Origin: Pseudovibrio sp000156235
GTDB lineage: Bacteria > Pseudomonadota > Alphaproteobacteria > Rhizobiales > Stappiaceae
NCBI RefSeq assembly: GCF_000156235.1
Contig: NZ_DS996811.1
Coordinates: 124,001 to 188,000, forward strand
DNA length: 64,000 nucleotides
Direction: 5' to 3'
Shown here: piece after piece, positions 16,920-24,632 of the stretch
Position numbering within the stretch: position 1 is the first letter of the stretch
How the letters are laid out: each line of letters begins with the position of its first letter
Translations under genes and position numbers: made by a program
The notes under the pieces: model-generated
Database searches by the model: none
Told to the model about the DNA's origin: nothing
Seen by the model: the letters and a program-made list of their open reading frames with translations, nothing else

Positions 16920-17279
16920 TTAGCCGAAGAACGATTGCACCGTTCCAATCAGCAGTGGCAAGTTAGGTATCGCAGTAAAAATCGAGATCGATCCCAACAA
17001 TAGCAGAGAAGAGACGTTCAAAAACACAAGGAGTGCCGCGATACATTTTCCCCGAAATTCCAAAGAACTAGCAAGATACAAGTTAAACAGATTCATAAGA
17101 ACAAGCAGAGAGACAACAACCAGTGTGAAGCTGGTATCGACATGAACCGGAAGCGCAATCAGTAAGTTCCTCACAAACCTGATTAAGTAACCTAATACCC
17201 AAGGAATGAGCGTGTTATTCAACGCGAGCAAATGGTATTTGTTGCTCAGGTCTATTTCGATCACTCGATTAAATCGCAT
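16920..17279 (-). CDS. small multi-pass membrane protein of unknown function
   Basis: This 119-residue protein has no family I recognise. It shows three to four hydrophobic segments (around residues 23-45, 49-68, 78-97 and 100-116) separated by short charged turns, with a basic stretch FRGKC after the second. A polar N-terminus (MRFNRVIEIDLSNKY) precedes the first segment. It stands alone, converging on yghU. The reading frame is plausible for an inner-membrane protein, but no other evidence supports it. Confidence 0.45.
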   Translation of the reverse strand: MRFNRVIEIDLSNKYHLLALNNTLIPWVLGYLIRFVRNLLIALPVHVDTSFTLVVVSLLVLMNLFNLYLASSLEFRGKCIAALLVFLNVSSLLLLGSISIFTAIPNLPLLIGTVQSFFG

Positions 17280-17530
17280 ACCTACTCACTATCAATAAAA
17301 GTCGTCATCATTTTCACAGAGGCCCTTGCGGGTAACTGATGACTACCACGGTTCCACTCTATTCGATCATATGCACTTTATATGAGCCCGACTTGTAAGT
17401 GTAACTGGTATGTATTTCGATCCAGCCCTGTGCACCATCATTCTTTTCCAATCGGAAATTGCGGTAGTTCAATTCCTCGCCTGTCACACAGGTTTAAGAT
17501 TTGTTCCAAAGAGCAAAAAGGAACGAACCC

Positions 17531-19066
17531 ATGTCGGAGCTTCTCAAACGGTTTAAGGGCATTACGGAAGACCCTGGCCTCTCCTTTACGCAAAAGGCGC
17601 GTTATCTCTCGCTGGAGGCAGAAAACTCTCTGCCTTATCCTGACCTTGATGAGGAAACCGCCAAGGCACTGGAAGAGCGCGTTATCTGCGACATGTATGA
17701 GGGACATGCGCCCTTCAAACCGCGCTATGTGATGCCCGACTATTCCGTTGTTCTTGAGAAAGGCAGCACGTTCCTGGAGCTGGACCCAGCCACGACGCTG
17801 GATGAGGCCATCAACTCCCTCATGATTGCCTATCATCACGTGCCATCCGTCACCAACATGCCGGTGTTTATTGGCCGCCTCGACAATCTGCTGCTGCCAT
17901 ATTGTGATGATGTAAGCGATGAAGACCTTTATAAGAAGCTGAAGCTGTTCTGGCGCTATCTGGACCGCGTCCTGCCGGACGCTTTCATGCATGCCAATGT
18001 GGGGCCAACGGACAACCGTGTTGCCCGCACCATCATGCGCATTGATGCCGAGCTGAAGCAGATCGCGCCGAACCTGACATTCATCTGGGATCCTGACGTT
18101 AGCTCAGACGAAATCTTCTCTCAGGCTTGCCAAAGCATTATTGAATGCTCCAAACCGCACATCGCCAATAACCCACTGCATCAACCGCTGTTTGACGAAT
18201 ACGGCTACGGCGTCGCCAGCTGCTACAACGTGTTGCCACTGTGCGGTGGTGCGTCCACGCTCACCCGCATCAACCTGCGAGAAGTGGCGCGTCGCTCCAA
18301 AGATACTGCGGACTTCTTCGAAAATGTTCTGCCGAAGTACATTGATCTCAACTTCCGCCTGACAGAAGCGCGGATTGATCACCTCTTCAACAAATCCGGT
18401 TTCTTTGAAAGCTTCCTCGTGAAGGAAGGCTGGATCCGTAAAGATCGCTTCACTGCCATGTACGGCATCTTTGCCATGGCGCAGTGTGTTGACGAGCTGC
18501 AGGCCAAGGAAGGCCGTTCCGGTAAATACGGTCACGATGAGACAGCCAACCAGCTTGGGCATCGCATTTCCAAAGTGCTCTTCGAAGCTGTTGAAGCACG
18601 CCCAATGGAAAACTGTTGGCAAGGCAAGGCTATGCTGCATTCACAAGCGGGCCTCAGCGATGATGATGGTTGCACACCGGGTGTTCGCATCCCTTATGGT
18701 AGCGAACCAGATCCGGTCACACACGTACAGGCACTGGCAGAACACCATGCGTTCTATCCATCCGGCGTCTCAGAAATTCTGACACTGGATGAGACCATCG
18801 AGAACAATCCGGCAGCGCTGGAGCAGTTGGTCAAAGGCGCATTCCAGCTGGGGTTCCGTGAGTTTTCTGCCAACATCTCCAACAATGATCTGGTGCGTAT
18901 CACCGGTTACATGGTGCGCTTGTCAGACATCGCGAAGTTCAAAGAATGTGGCGGGTCTCGCATCAACACAACTGTGCTGGGCGCCGAAGCGGCTGATAAA
19001 GGTAAAATACTGGAGCGCGCACCGCGGGTGATGAGCCATGAACTTGCCCCTCGCTACAGTCAGTAA
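17531..19066 (+). CDS. yjjI: YjjI-family glycyl radical enzyme
   Basis: This 511-residue protein resembles YjjI, a glycyl radical protein of unknown reaction that is shorter than pyruvate formate-lyase. The radical site is the C-terminal RITGYMVR (R-x-x-G-Y-x-V-R), about 45 residues from the end. The conserved Cys is probably in 'GVASCYNVLPLCGGAS' mid-protein. The start at ATG 17531 has AAGGAAC upstream. The last 29 bases overlap the start of yjjW, which encodes its activase, so translation is coupled. Such enzymes work only without oxygen, which implies an anaerobic lifestyle phase. I looked for an FNR site in the 250 bases upstream and found no good one. Confidence 0.88.
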   Translation: MSELLKRFKGITEDPGLSFTQKARYLSLEAENSLPYPDLDEETAKALEERVICDMYEGHAPFKPRYVMPDYSVVLEKGSTFLELDPATTLDEAINSLMIAYHHVPSVTNMPVFIGRLDNLLLPYCDDVSDEDLYKKLKLFWRYLDRVLPDAFMHANVGPTDNRVARTIMRIDAELKQIAPNLTFIWDPDVSSDEIFSQACQSIIECSKPHIANNPLHQPLFDEYGYGVASCYNVLPLCGGASTLTRINLREVARRSKDTADFFENVLPKYIDLNFRLTEARIDHLFNKSGFFESFLVKEGWIRKDRFTAMYGIFAMAQCVDELQAKEGRSGKYGHDETANQLGHRISKVLFEAVEARPMENCWQGKAMLHSQAGLSDDDGCTPGVRIPYGSEPDPVTHVQALAEHHAFYPSGVSEILTLDETIENNPAALEQLVKGAFQLGFREFSANISNNDLVRITGYMVRLSDIAKFKECGGSRINTTVLGAEAADKGKILERAPRVMSHELAPRYSQ

Positions 19067-19904
19067 GGTTTTAAAGTTCTCTTGCGTGGATGGGCCGGGC
19101 AACCGGCTTGTCCTGTTTCTGCAAGGCTGCAACTTCGCCTGCCCAACTTGCCACAATCCGCATACCATGAAGCTATGCAACGACTGCGGTGACTGCGTGC
19201 CAGAGTGCCCAACCGGCGCTCTGACCATCGTGCAAGGCAAGGTGGTACATGATCCAAGCATTTGCGACCAGTGTGATAAGTGCTTGGACGTCTGCCCCAT
19301 CAATGCCAACCCTAAGGTGACACAGTACAGAGTTGATGATGTTCTGGCTCTGCTTTATCAGAACAAACCATTCCTGAATGGCATTACCATTTCCGGCGGT
19401 GAGGCAACTACGCAGCTGAAGTTCATCATCGCTCTGTTTACGGCTATCAAGTCCGATGAGAAGCTAAAGGATCTCACCTGCTTCATCGACAGCAACGGCT
19501 ATCTGCCTGAAGCAGCATGGAAGACAGTTCTGCCTGTTACCGACGGCGTGATGCTGGACATCAAAGCCTTCGACAACACCCTGCACAGCCTGCTCACCAC
19601 GCGCCAAAACGAACGCGTTCTGGCCTCCGCCAAGCTGCTCTTCGAGGCCGGTAAGCTGCATGAACTGCGCTATCTGCTCATTCCAGAACGCACCGATAAC
19701 CCTGAAGAGATCAAAGAACTCATCAGTTTCGTAGAAGCCCTGAGCACTGACCTGCCCTTACGCCTCAACGCCTACCAACACCACGGCGTCAAAGGCGAAG
19801 CCCTCACATGGCCCACGATGAAGGAGCCAGATGTGGAACGCATCGCCGCGGAGTTGCGGTCAGCGGGGCTGACGAACGTGGTGACGCCAGCGGTCTATAT
19901 TTGA
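19038..19904 (+). CDS. yjjW: YjjW-family glycyl radical enzyme activase (radical SAM)
   Basis: This 288-residue activase has the radical SAM motif CNFACPTC (C-x3-C-x2-C, about residues 31-38) followed by two ferredoxin-like [4Fe-4S] motifs, CNDCGDCVPECP and CDQCDKCLDVCP (about 48-85). It also has 'GITISGGEATTQLKF' (the GGE SAM-binding motif), 'FIDSNGYL' and 'VMLDIKAF'. This layout is that of YjjW and other PFL-activase relatives. It uses SAM to place the radical on the Gly of YjjI, whose gene overlaps it by 29 bases. The start could be slightly different, but MNLPLATVSKVLKFS fits the family. Confidence 0.9.
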   Translation: MNLPLATVSKVLKFSCVDGPGNRLVLFLQGCNFACPTCHNPHTMKLCNDCGDCVPECPTGALTIVQGKVVHDPSICDQCDKCLDVCPINANPKVTQYRVDDVLALLYQNKPFLNGITISGGEATTQLKFIIALFTAIKSDEKLKDLTCFIDSNGYLPEAAWKTVLPVTDGVMLDIKAFDNTLHSLLTTRQNERVLASAKLLFEAGKLHELRYLLIPERTDNPEEIKELISFVEALSTDLPLRLNAYQHHGVKGEALTWPTMKEPDVERIAAELRSAGLTNVVTPAVYI

Positions 19905-19920
19905 ATGCTGTTTAGCGTGG

Positions 19921-20574
19921 TCAAGTCAACACCATCATCGCACTAGTGTAGAAATTTCTGACTTCCATTACCCATGGTACCATTGCGAACAGAAAGACTG
20001 GCACGCGCAAAAATGGCTTATTCCATCGCTCGGTAATCAAACCAACAATCGCCGGTATCAGTAGATAAGTCGCAAGCATCATGACGGTTAGTGACGAAAA
20101 AGCCGTCCAATATGTAACCTGCGTCTTGTAATAATCTGCGACACCTAAATTTGACCAAATCCACACCCAGTAAAAAGGGCTGCAGCCTGCAAACATCAAA
20201 GCAAAAGCAGCAACTGCACTTCGTACTTCGAAATTCTTTGCCAGTGTAGAAATCGAAGGCTTGAGCAGGCAAACAAGAGCTAAACATACCAATGTAAACG
20301 GCAATCCTAATTGTAGAAATTTCCCAGCCTGTACCCATGGAGCATCAAGACTCGAAATTGCCTCAACTTCATTCAAAGAGCCTTGTACAACAACAATGCC
20401 AAGTATCTGCACTACACTGACAGCGAGAAATTCTTTAGGCTTAAGCAAGCGCAACGCAATAAGCATGATTGGAAACGTGAAAATAATTAGGTCACGTGCA
20501 CCAAGCTCTGAAAAACGAGCCAACGCTTCCCACGCGGTAAAACTCGCGACACTCACAACTTCCAACATCTTCAA
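19921..20574 (-). CDS. multi-pass membrane protein of unknown function
   Basis: This 217-residue protein has about six hydrophobic helices (near residues 29-45, 50-65, 90-108, 117-133, 155-175 and 190-205). It contains a WVWIWSNLG stretch and a C-terminal 'VPVFLFAMVPWVMEVRNFY'. I recognise no family. It converges on yjjW and lies downstream of the AraC-type gene on the same strand, with 57 bases between them, so it might be cotranscribed with that gene. Confidence 0.55.
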   Translation of the reverse strand: MKMLEVVSVASFTAWEALARFSELGARDLIIFTFPIMLIALRLLKPKEFLAVSVVQILGIVVVQGSLNEVEAISSLDAPWVQAGKFLQLGLPFTLVCLALVCLLKPSISTLAKNFEVRSAVAAFALMFAGCSPFYWVWIWSNLGVADYYKTQVTYWTAFSSLTVMMLATYLLIPAIVGLITERWNKPFLRVPVFLFAMVPWVMEVRNFYTSAMMVLT

Positions 20575-20631
20575 TCACCAAATGCACAAATAAAGTCGTA
20601 GCGATGATAGGCGTTTAAGCAGTTGCTGCAA

Positions 20632-21540
20632 TTAATTTTTCCGCTGCATCCGGAACTTCTGCGGTGAGATGCCGATGGCGGCTTCGAAGGCGCGGGAGAA
20701 GGCACTGCGGCTGCGAAAGCCGATGAGGTGGGAGACGCGCTCAATAGGGTGGTCGGTCTCCAGCAGCATGGTGGCGGCACGGCGCATGCGGACATCTCGC
20801 AGCAGCTCCATAGGGCCACTGCCATAAGCTTCCTGAAAGCGTTTAGCAAAGCCGCTGCGGCTCATTCCAGCAAGGGACGCGAGGCTTTCCACGGAATGTG
20901 GCTCGCCCGGTGTGTCGAGGATATGGCGAAGCACTGGCCACATGCGTGGGTCACGCAGCGCGGCCATCCATTCCAGTCCGCCATGCTGATCATTGAAACG
21001 GCGGCGCATCAGCTCGATCATGCATTGCATCAGGAGTGCACGTACCATAGCAAGACTGCCCGGCGCCGGGTTGGCGAGTTCCAGAAGCAATCGGCGGATC
21101 GGCGCTTCGCAGGCATCTTCACCGGCCTGATACTCAACAATCGGTTCCTGCACCAGATCAATCAGATTTTCCATTTGCCGCAGACTGAGCGAAATGCGGG
21201 AGCAGATGGCGATGAGCTGGCCTTTGTCCTGGCTTTCACTGCTATGGATCAGATGCGCCATTTTCAGCTTGTCCGGATTGCAGCTGGGGATCGGGTCCTG
21301 AACCTGCCCAAAACTGCGCAGCACGTGCTTTTTGAGCGCGGGCACAAGGATCAATGAGCCTTTGCGCACGGGGATCGCGGGACGTCCAGGAAGCACCAGC
21401 TCCCCTTCCCCGGCCAGCACATAATGCAAGGTCGCCAAAGGATCTTTGTCCAGATCGAGGTCACAGGCGCCATTCAACTCACACAGAGCAAACGGGTGAG
21501 CCTGTATCTCCATTTCATCAAGAATAAAATGCATATCCAT
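20632..21540 (-). CDS. AraC-family transcriptional regulator with N-terminal cupin domain
   Basis: The N-terminal half looks like an AraC ligand-binding cupin: 'LATLHYVLAGEGELVLPG', then 'VRKGSLILVPALKKHVL'. The C-terminal AraC DNA-binding domain has 'SVESLASLAGMSRSGFAKRF' and 'IERVSHLIGFRSRSAFSRAF', ending in PQKFR. I prefer the start at 21540 (MDMHFILDEM), the usual place relative to the cupin. A longer frame to 21618 would overlap the promoter region of the divergent hydrolase gene. It most likely regulates that hydrolase gene and perhaps itself; the inducer is unknown. Confidence 0.82.
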   Translation of the reverse strand: MDMHFILDEMEIQAHPFALCELNGACDLDLDKDPLATLHYVLAGEGELVLPGRPAIPVRKGSLILVPALKKHVLRSFGQVQDPIPSCNPDKLKMAHLIHSSESQDKGQLIAICSRISLSLRQMENLIDLVQEPIVEYQAGEDACEAPIRRLLLELANPAPGSLAMVRALLMQCMIELMRRRFNDQHGGLEWMAALRDPRMWPVLRHILDTPGEPHSVESLASLAGMSRSGFAKRFQEAYGSGPMELLRDVRMRRAATMLLETDHPIERVSHLIGFRSRSAFSRAFEAAIGISPQKFRMQRKN

Positions 21541-21632
21541 GCAGTCATCTATAACGGCCCAAGCGATGGAATGATACATATCAAGACGAAAAGGTACCAA
21601 TTTTGGACCATAAGGCACATGGCATCTCCCAT

Positions 21633-21656
21633 CTTCTCATCATCAAACATGAGAAG
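21633..21656 (+). promoter_or_regulatory. hairpin covering the ribosome binding site of the isochorismatase-family gene
   Basis: CTTCTCAT (21633-21640) and ATGAGAAG (21649-21656) are perfect inverted repeats around the loop CATCAAAC. The right arm overlaps the GAAGGAA ribosome binding site of the gene that starts at 21666, so the structure could limit translation. It could equally be a protein-binding dyad for the divergent AraC regulator. Confidence 0.45.
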
Positions 21657-21665
21657 GAACAGACG

Positions 21666-22493
21666 ATGTGTAATGACCATGATCACAAGAAAACACTCAG
21701 CCGCCGTGATGCTCTGCGCGGTGGCCTGACCGCTGCTGCAGCTGTCGGTGGTGCGGCAGTTGCGGGTGTCGCCCACGCCAAAGCACAGGACAAAGTGAAA
21801 GACCCATACGCACCACCAGCAAAGTCTGTTCTGCCTCCAAGTGACATGAAGCTGGACCTGAGCCGCGCTGCACTTGTGGTGACTGACCCTCAGAATGACT
21901 TCCTGTCTCCTGATGGCGTAACCTGGGGCGTTGTAGGCGAGAGCGTGACCCGCAACAACACCGTAAACAACATCGAGCGTCTGTTCAAAGCTGCAAAGGC
22001 AGCGGACATCACCGTGGCTGTTTCTCCTCACTACTACTACCCAACTGATCACGGCTGGAAGTTTGAAGGCGCGCTGGAAAAGCTGATGCACAACATCGGC
22101 ATGTTCGATCGCAAAGGCGCACTCAACGTGGACGGCTTTGAAGGTTCCGGTGCGGACTGGCTGGACGTGTACAAGCCTTACATCAACGACGGCAAAACCA
22201 TCGTTACCTCTCCGCACAAGGTTTACGGCAACGACACCAACGACCTTTCCCTTCAGCTGCGCAAGCAGGGCGTGGATCAGGTGATCCTGGCTGGTATGTC
22301 TGCTAACCTTTGCACCGAGAGCCACATGCGTGAGCTGATCGAGCAGGGCTTCGAGGTTGCTGTGGTGAGTGATGGCACAGCGGCAGCTGTTATTCCTGAT
22401 GGTGATGGCTATCTGGCTGCTCTGACCAACTTCCGCTTCATCGCGAACGCCGTCTGGACAACGGACGAAGCTGTTAAGCTGCTTCAGGCTTAA
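21666..22493 (+). CDS. Tat-exported isochorismatase-family cysteine hydrolase
   Basis: This 275-residue protein begins with a twin-arginine signal (SRRDALRGG then a hydrophobic AAAAVGGAAVAGVAHA stretch ending near residue 37). The mature part has the isochorismatase-fold triad: Asp in VVTDPQNDF (about 77), Lys in SPHKVYG and Cys in 'AGMSANLCTESHMRELI'. The insertion SPHYYYPTDHGWKFEG resembles members acting on small amides or esters. The start is ATG 21666; an upstream in-frame ATG at 21603 would bury the Tat signal. A periplasmic location is unusual for this mainly cytoplasmic family. The divergent AraC gene probably controls it. Confidence 0.85.
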   Translation: MCNDHDHKKTLSRRDALRGGLTAAAAVGGAAVAGVAHAKAQDKVKDPYAPPAKSVLPPSDMKLDLSRAALVVTDPQNDFLSPDGVTWGVVGESVTRNNTVNNIERLFKAAKAADITVAVSPHYYYPTDHGWKFEGALEKLMHNIGMFDRKGALNVDGFEGSGADWLDVYKPYINDGKTIVTSPHKVYGNDTNDLSLQLRKQGVDQVILAGMSANLCTESHMRELIEQGFEVAVVSDGTAAAVIPDGDGYLAALTNFRFIANAVWTTDEAVKLLQA

Positions 22494-22498
22494 CCAGC

Positions 22499-22535
22499 AA
22501 ACGCACCGCCTACCTCCTCAGGGCGGTGCGTTTTT
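22499..22535 (+). terminator. rho-independent terminator
   Basis: AAACGCACCGCC (22499-22510) pairs perfectly with GGCGGTGCGTTT (22522-22533) around an eleven-base loop and runs into TTTTT. It follows the hydrolase stop codon by six bases. Confidence 0.9.
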
Positions 22536-22601
22536 GCTTCTCCTGATACGAACACCCATATTTGAACTGCACTCTTAAATGATTTCAGGTAGATAAGAGC
22601 T

Positions 22602-23081
22602 ATGGCTCAAAAGACAAAAATTGGCCGCCGGGTTGGTGGCTGGCTCTACCTGCATCGCTCTGGTGTCGATCTGCTCGCACCAGAAGACGCTGACCGACTG
22701 GCGCAGGTTACGACAAAACACCCGGATACACCGTGGAACCTTTGCAAGATCGCGAAGGACAAGGTCTCCTTGCTGCACTACGAAGATTTTGAAAGCTCTG
22801 GCTTCCCTGCCCTGCTGCATTCAATCACCTTCGATCTTGCCGCCCAAACCAGCAAATCCATCGACTATTCCAAGCGCGATAACCCGCCAATCCTGCATCG
22901 AAAAGAACTGCTGCTGCCGGATAACGATCCCAACATCCCGATGTACGCTGCTTTGACGAAGGCTGCTGAAGAGGCTGGCTTGTTTGAAAAGCCTGCTGGC
23001 ATTGGCACGCGCAAAGCATGGGAGAAGCGGATCGCAGATGCAGGGCTTCAGCTTCAGGGACACAAGCTCCTGAAGAAGTAA
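22602..23081 (+). CDS. stand-alone protein resembling a domain of DNA phosphorothioation-associated methyltransferases
   Basis: This 159-residue protein lacks a signal or membrane segment. Its sequence pattern is GRRVGGWLYLHRSGVDLL, then 'KDKVSLLHYEDFESSGFPAL', then SKRDNPPILHRKELLLPDN, and finally 'GIGTRKAWEKRIADAGLQL' followed by GHKLLKK. This closely follows what I remember of one region of the putative methyltransferases that accompany dnd genes ('VHRSALD', 'SYLxYPDFDxDPHPAL', 'NPPILHRKE', 'GTRxGWxxxL'). Here that region stands alone, without a SAM-binding domain or dnd genes nearby. The function is unknown; a nucleic-acid-related role is only a guess. It has a GATAAGAG-like weak ribosome binding site. 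Confidence 0.6.
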   Translation: MAQKTKIGRRVGGWLYLHRSGVDLLAPEDADRLAQVTTKHPDTPWNLCKIAKDKVSLLHYEDFESSGFPALLHSITFDLAAQTSKSIDYSKRDNPPILHRKELLLPDNDPNIPMYAALTKAAEEAGLFEKPAGIGTRKAWEKRIADAGLQLQGHKLLKK

Positions 23082-23082
23082 A

Positions 23083-23099
23083 GGGAGGCAATGCCTCCC
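23083..23099. terminator. short hairpin between convergent genes
   Basis: GGGAGGC (23083-23089) and GCCTCCC (23093-23099) form a tight stem one base after the stop of the plus-strand gene. On the minus strand it is followed by TTTACTT, so it may help end the SDR transcript. Confidence 0.5.
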
Positions 23100-23118
23100 C
23101 TATTAGTGGTCTCAAGAT

Positions 23119-23874
23119 TTAAACCAGCCGGATAGACACCCCGCCATCTGCAGTCATTGCGCTGCCCGTTACAAAACTTGCACGATCTGACAGCAAGAAC
23201 AGAGCGGCCTGCGCAATCTCTTTTGGGTTTGCCATGCGTTTGAGGGGATGAAGGTTGGAGATAAAGGCATGGCCTTCCGGGTCGTCACCTGCCATGGCTG
23301 TTTTCGTACCGCCCGGCAACAGAGCATTTACCCGGATGCCATCCGGTCCATGATCAGCCGCCAATGATTTCACCAATCCAACCAAGCCCGCCTTGCTCGC
23401 CGCATAGGCTCCCATGCCCGGCATGCCGCTGTTTGTGTGACCAACGAAGGATGAGGTGAAAACAATGGCGCTCTGACTGGCGTTTTTGAGCACCGGAATC
23501 TGCGCCTTGGCTGCATAGAAGGCACTGGTCAGATTGGTGCGCAGCACGCCGTTCCAGTTGTCCGTATCCATCTCCGGCACCGGCTCCATGTCTCCCATGA
23601 TGCCCGCATTGTTGAAAGCGCCATGCAGTCTGCCGTAGGTGTTGAGAGCATGCTCAACCAAAGCGGCAGCATACGCCTCATCCGTGACATCTCCGGCAAG
23701 ATAGGTCGCCGAGCCGCCCTGCTCGGTAATACCGCTCGCCAGTTTGGCAAGCTCAGCTTCGCGTCTGGCACCCAACACAACATTGGCACCTTCTGAGGCG
23801 AAGAGTTCGGCGGCAGCAGCACCGATGCCGCTGCTTGCGCCTGTTACGATAATCGTCTGACCATGTAGTTCCAT
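23119..23874 (-). CDS. short-chain dehydrogenase/reductase
   Basis: This 251-residue classical SDR has the cofactor motif TGASSGIG (about 11-18), NNAG (about 88-91), the catalytic Ser in 'VFTSSFVGH', YAASK (Tyr and Lys, about 155-159) and a PGG segment. The start is ATG 23874 behind GGAGGGAAC. An Arg in VLGARREAEL just after the second strand suggests NADP(H). The substrate cannot be told; many such proteins are annotated as 3-oxoacyl-ACP or glucose dehydrogenases. It stands alone between the phosphorothioation-type domain gene and the secretion chaperone. Confidence 0.85.
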   Translation of the reverse strand: MELHGQTIIVTGASSGIGAAAAELFASEGANVVLGARREAELAKLASGITEQGGSATYLAGDVTDEAYAAALVEHALNTYGRLHGAFNNAGIMGDMEPVPEMDTDNWNGVLRTNLTSAFYAAKAQIPVLKNASQSAIVFTSSFVGHTNSGMPGMGAYAASKAGLVGLVKSLAADHGPDGIRVNALLPGGTKTAMAGDDPEGHAFISNLHPLKRMANPKEIAQAALFLLSDRASFVTGSAMTADGGVSIRLV

Positions 23875-23984
23875 AGTTCCCTCCAGTGGTTCACTGGAAG
23901 AACTATTGAGCGACACGCAGCCAAAACCCACCCGATTTGCGAGACTTCAGATCTTAAGCAAATCCGAAGTCTCGCACCGGCTGT

Positions 23985-24464
23985 TTAAGGCATCAGGTAT
24001 TGCATCTGGGAGCTCAGGTTATCGACCGGCATCTCCGGCATGGAGACTGGATCATCTGACGGGAACTTGGCCAGCTCCACCAGTTCCTGAACCCAGAAGC
24101 TGGTGTACTTCACAAACAGCTTCACTGTGTCAGCAAACTCTTCAGCTGAAAGCTTGTCTGCCTGAATAGCCTGTGTCAGCAGCACTTCGGAGCTGCGCAG
24201 GTTGATGGAAAGCGCTGCCGCGCCTGTTCCAATGCCGTTGTAGTTTGCCTCCAGCAAGTGCTGGTAGAGCGACTTTGGTACGCTGTTCAGGTTCGCCAGT
24301 TTACTGTTCAACCGGATGACGTTTGTTTTGAAATCCAGAACCTGAAAAAATACCTCGATCTCACCATCAACGGTCAATGAGCAGATGTTTTCGCTGTCCA
24401 GTTTCAGGTCAGACAATCCGATTGTCTCGCCAAACTGCCGGATTACGGTTTCAACCAGTTCCAT
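23985..24464 (-). CDS. CesT-family type III secretion chaperone
   Basis: This 159-residue acidic protein fits the CesT/SycE class: a short helical start (MELVETVIRQFGETIGLS), a beta segment SENICSLTVDGEIEVFF, then 'LLEANYNGIGTGAAALSINL' (the typical 'xANxxGxGTGGAxLGL' motif), a strand 'EVLLTQAI' and a long C-terminal helix 'AEEFADTVKLFVKYTSFW'. Such dimeric chaperones hold an effector unfolded in the cytoplasm before secretion through a type III system. The gene directly follows a 486-residue protein gene on the same strand, its likely client. I chose ATG 24464 (AAGGGG upstream). No secretion apparatus genes are in the window. Confidence 0.82.
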   Translation of the reverse strand: MELVETVIRQFGETIGLSDLKLDSENICSLTVDGEIEVFFQVLDFKTNVIRLNSKLANLNSVPKSLYQHLLEANYNGIGTGAAALSINLRSSEVLLTQAIQADKLSAEEFADTVKLFVKYTSFWVQELVELAKFPSDDPVSMPEMPVDNLSSQMQYLMP

Positions 24465-24488
24465 ATGATGCCCCTTTTGTTTTGAAAG

Positions 24489-24517
24489 GCCATTTGCGTC
24501 TCCTGCTCGCAAATGGC
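24489..24517 (-). other. perfect hairpin in front of the chaperone gene
   Basis: GCCATTTGCG (24489-24498) and CGCAAATGGC (24508-24517) form a ten-pair stem with a nine-base loop, 25 bases before the chaperone start codon. It has no T tract and may be an RNA processing, stability or translation element. Confidence 0.5.
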
Positions 24518-24519
24518 GC

Positions 24520-24567
24520 AAAACCCAGCGCTTTTGAGCCTCATGCAAGGTTACAAAAGACGCTGGG
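24520..24567 (-). terminator. rho-independent terminator after the effector gene
   Basis: Read on the minus strand, CCCAGCG plus CTTTTG (24567-24554, with one bulged base) pairs with CAAAAG plus CGCTGGG (24536-24524) and is followed by TTTT. It stands between effector and chaperone, so chaperone expression may depend on read-through or a separate promoter. Confidence 0.6.
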
Positions 24568-24632
24568 TGTTGAATTACTCGAGAGGGTGCCCAAGCAGTC
24601 TGCACTGCTTTTCCTCTCGTGTTATCGTGAGT

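Noticed and set aside
17280..17530. FNR box controlling yjjIW
   Set aside because: No TTGAT-N4-ATCAA-like sequence within tolerable mismatches was seen in the 250 bases upstream.
21603..21665. Upstream in-frame ATG of the isochorismatase-family gene
   Set aside because: It would put 21 residues before the twin-arginine signal and spoil it; the ATG at 21666 has a ribosome site at the right distance.
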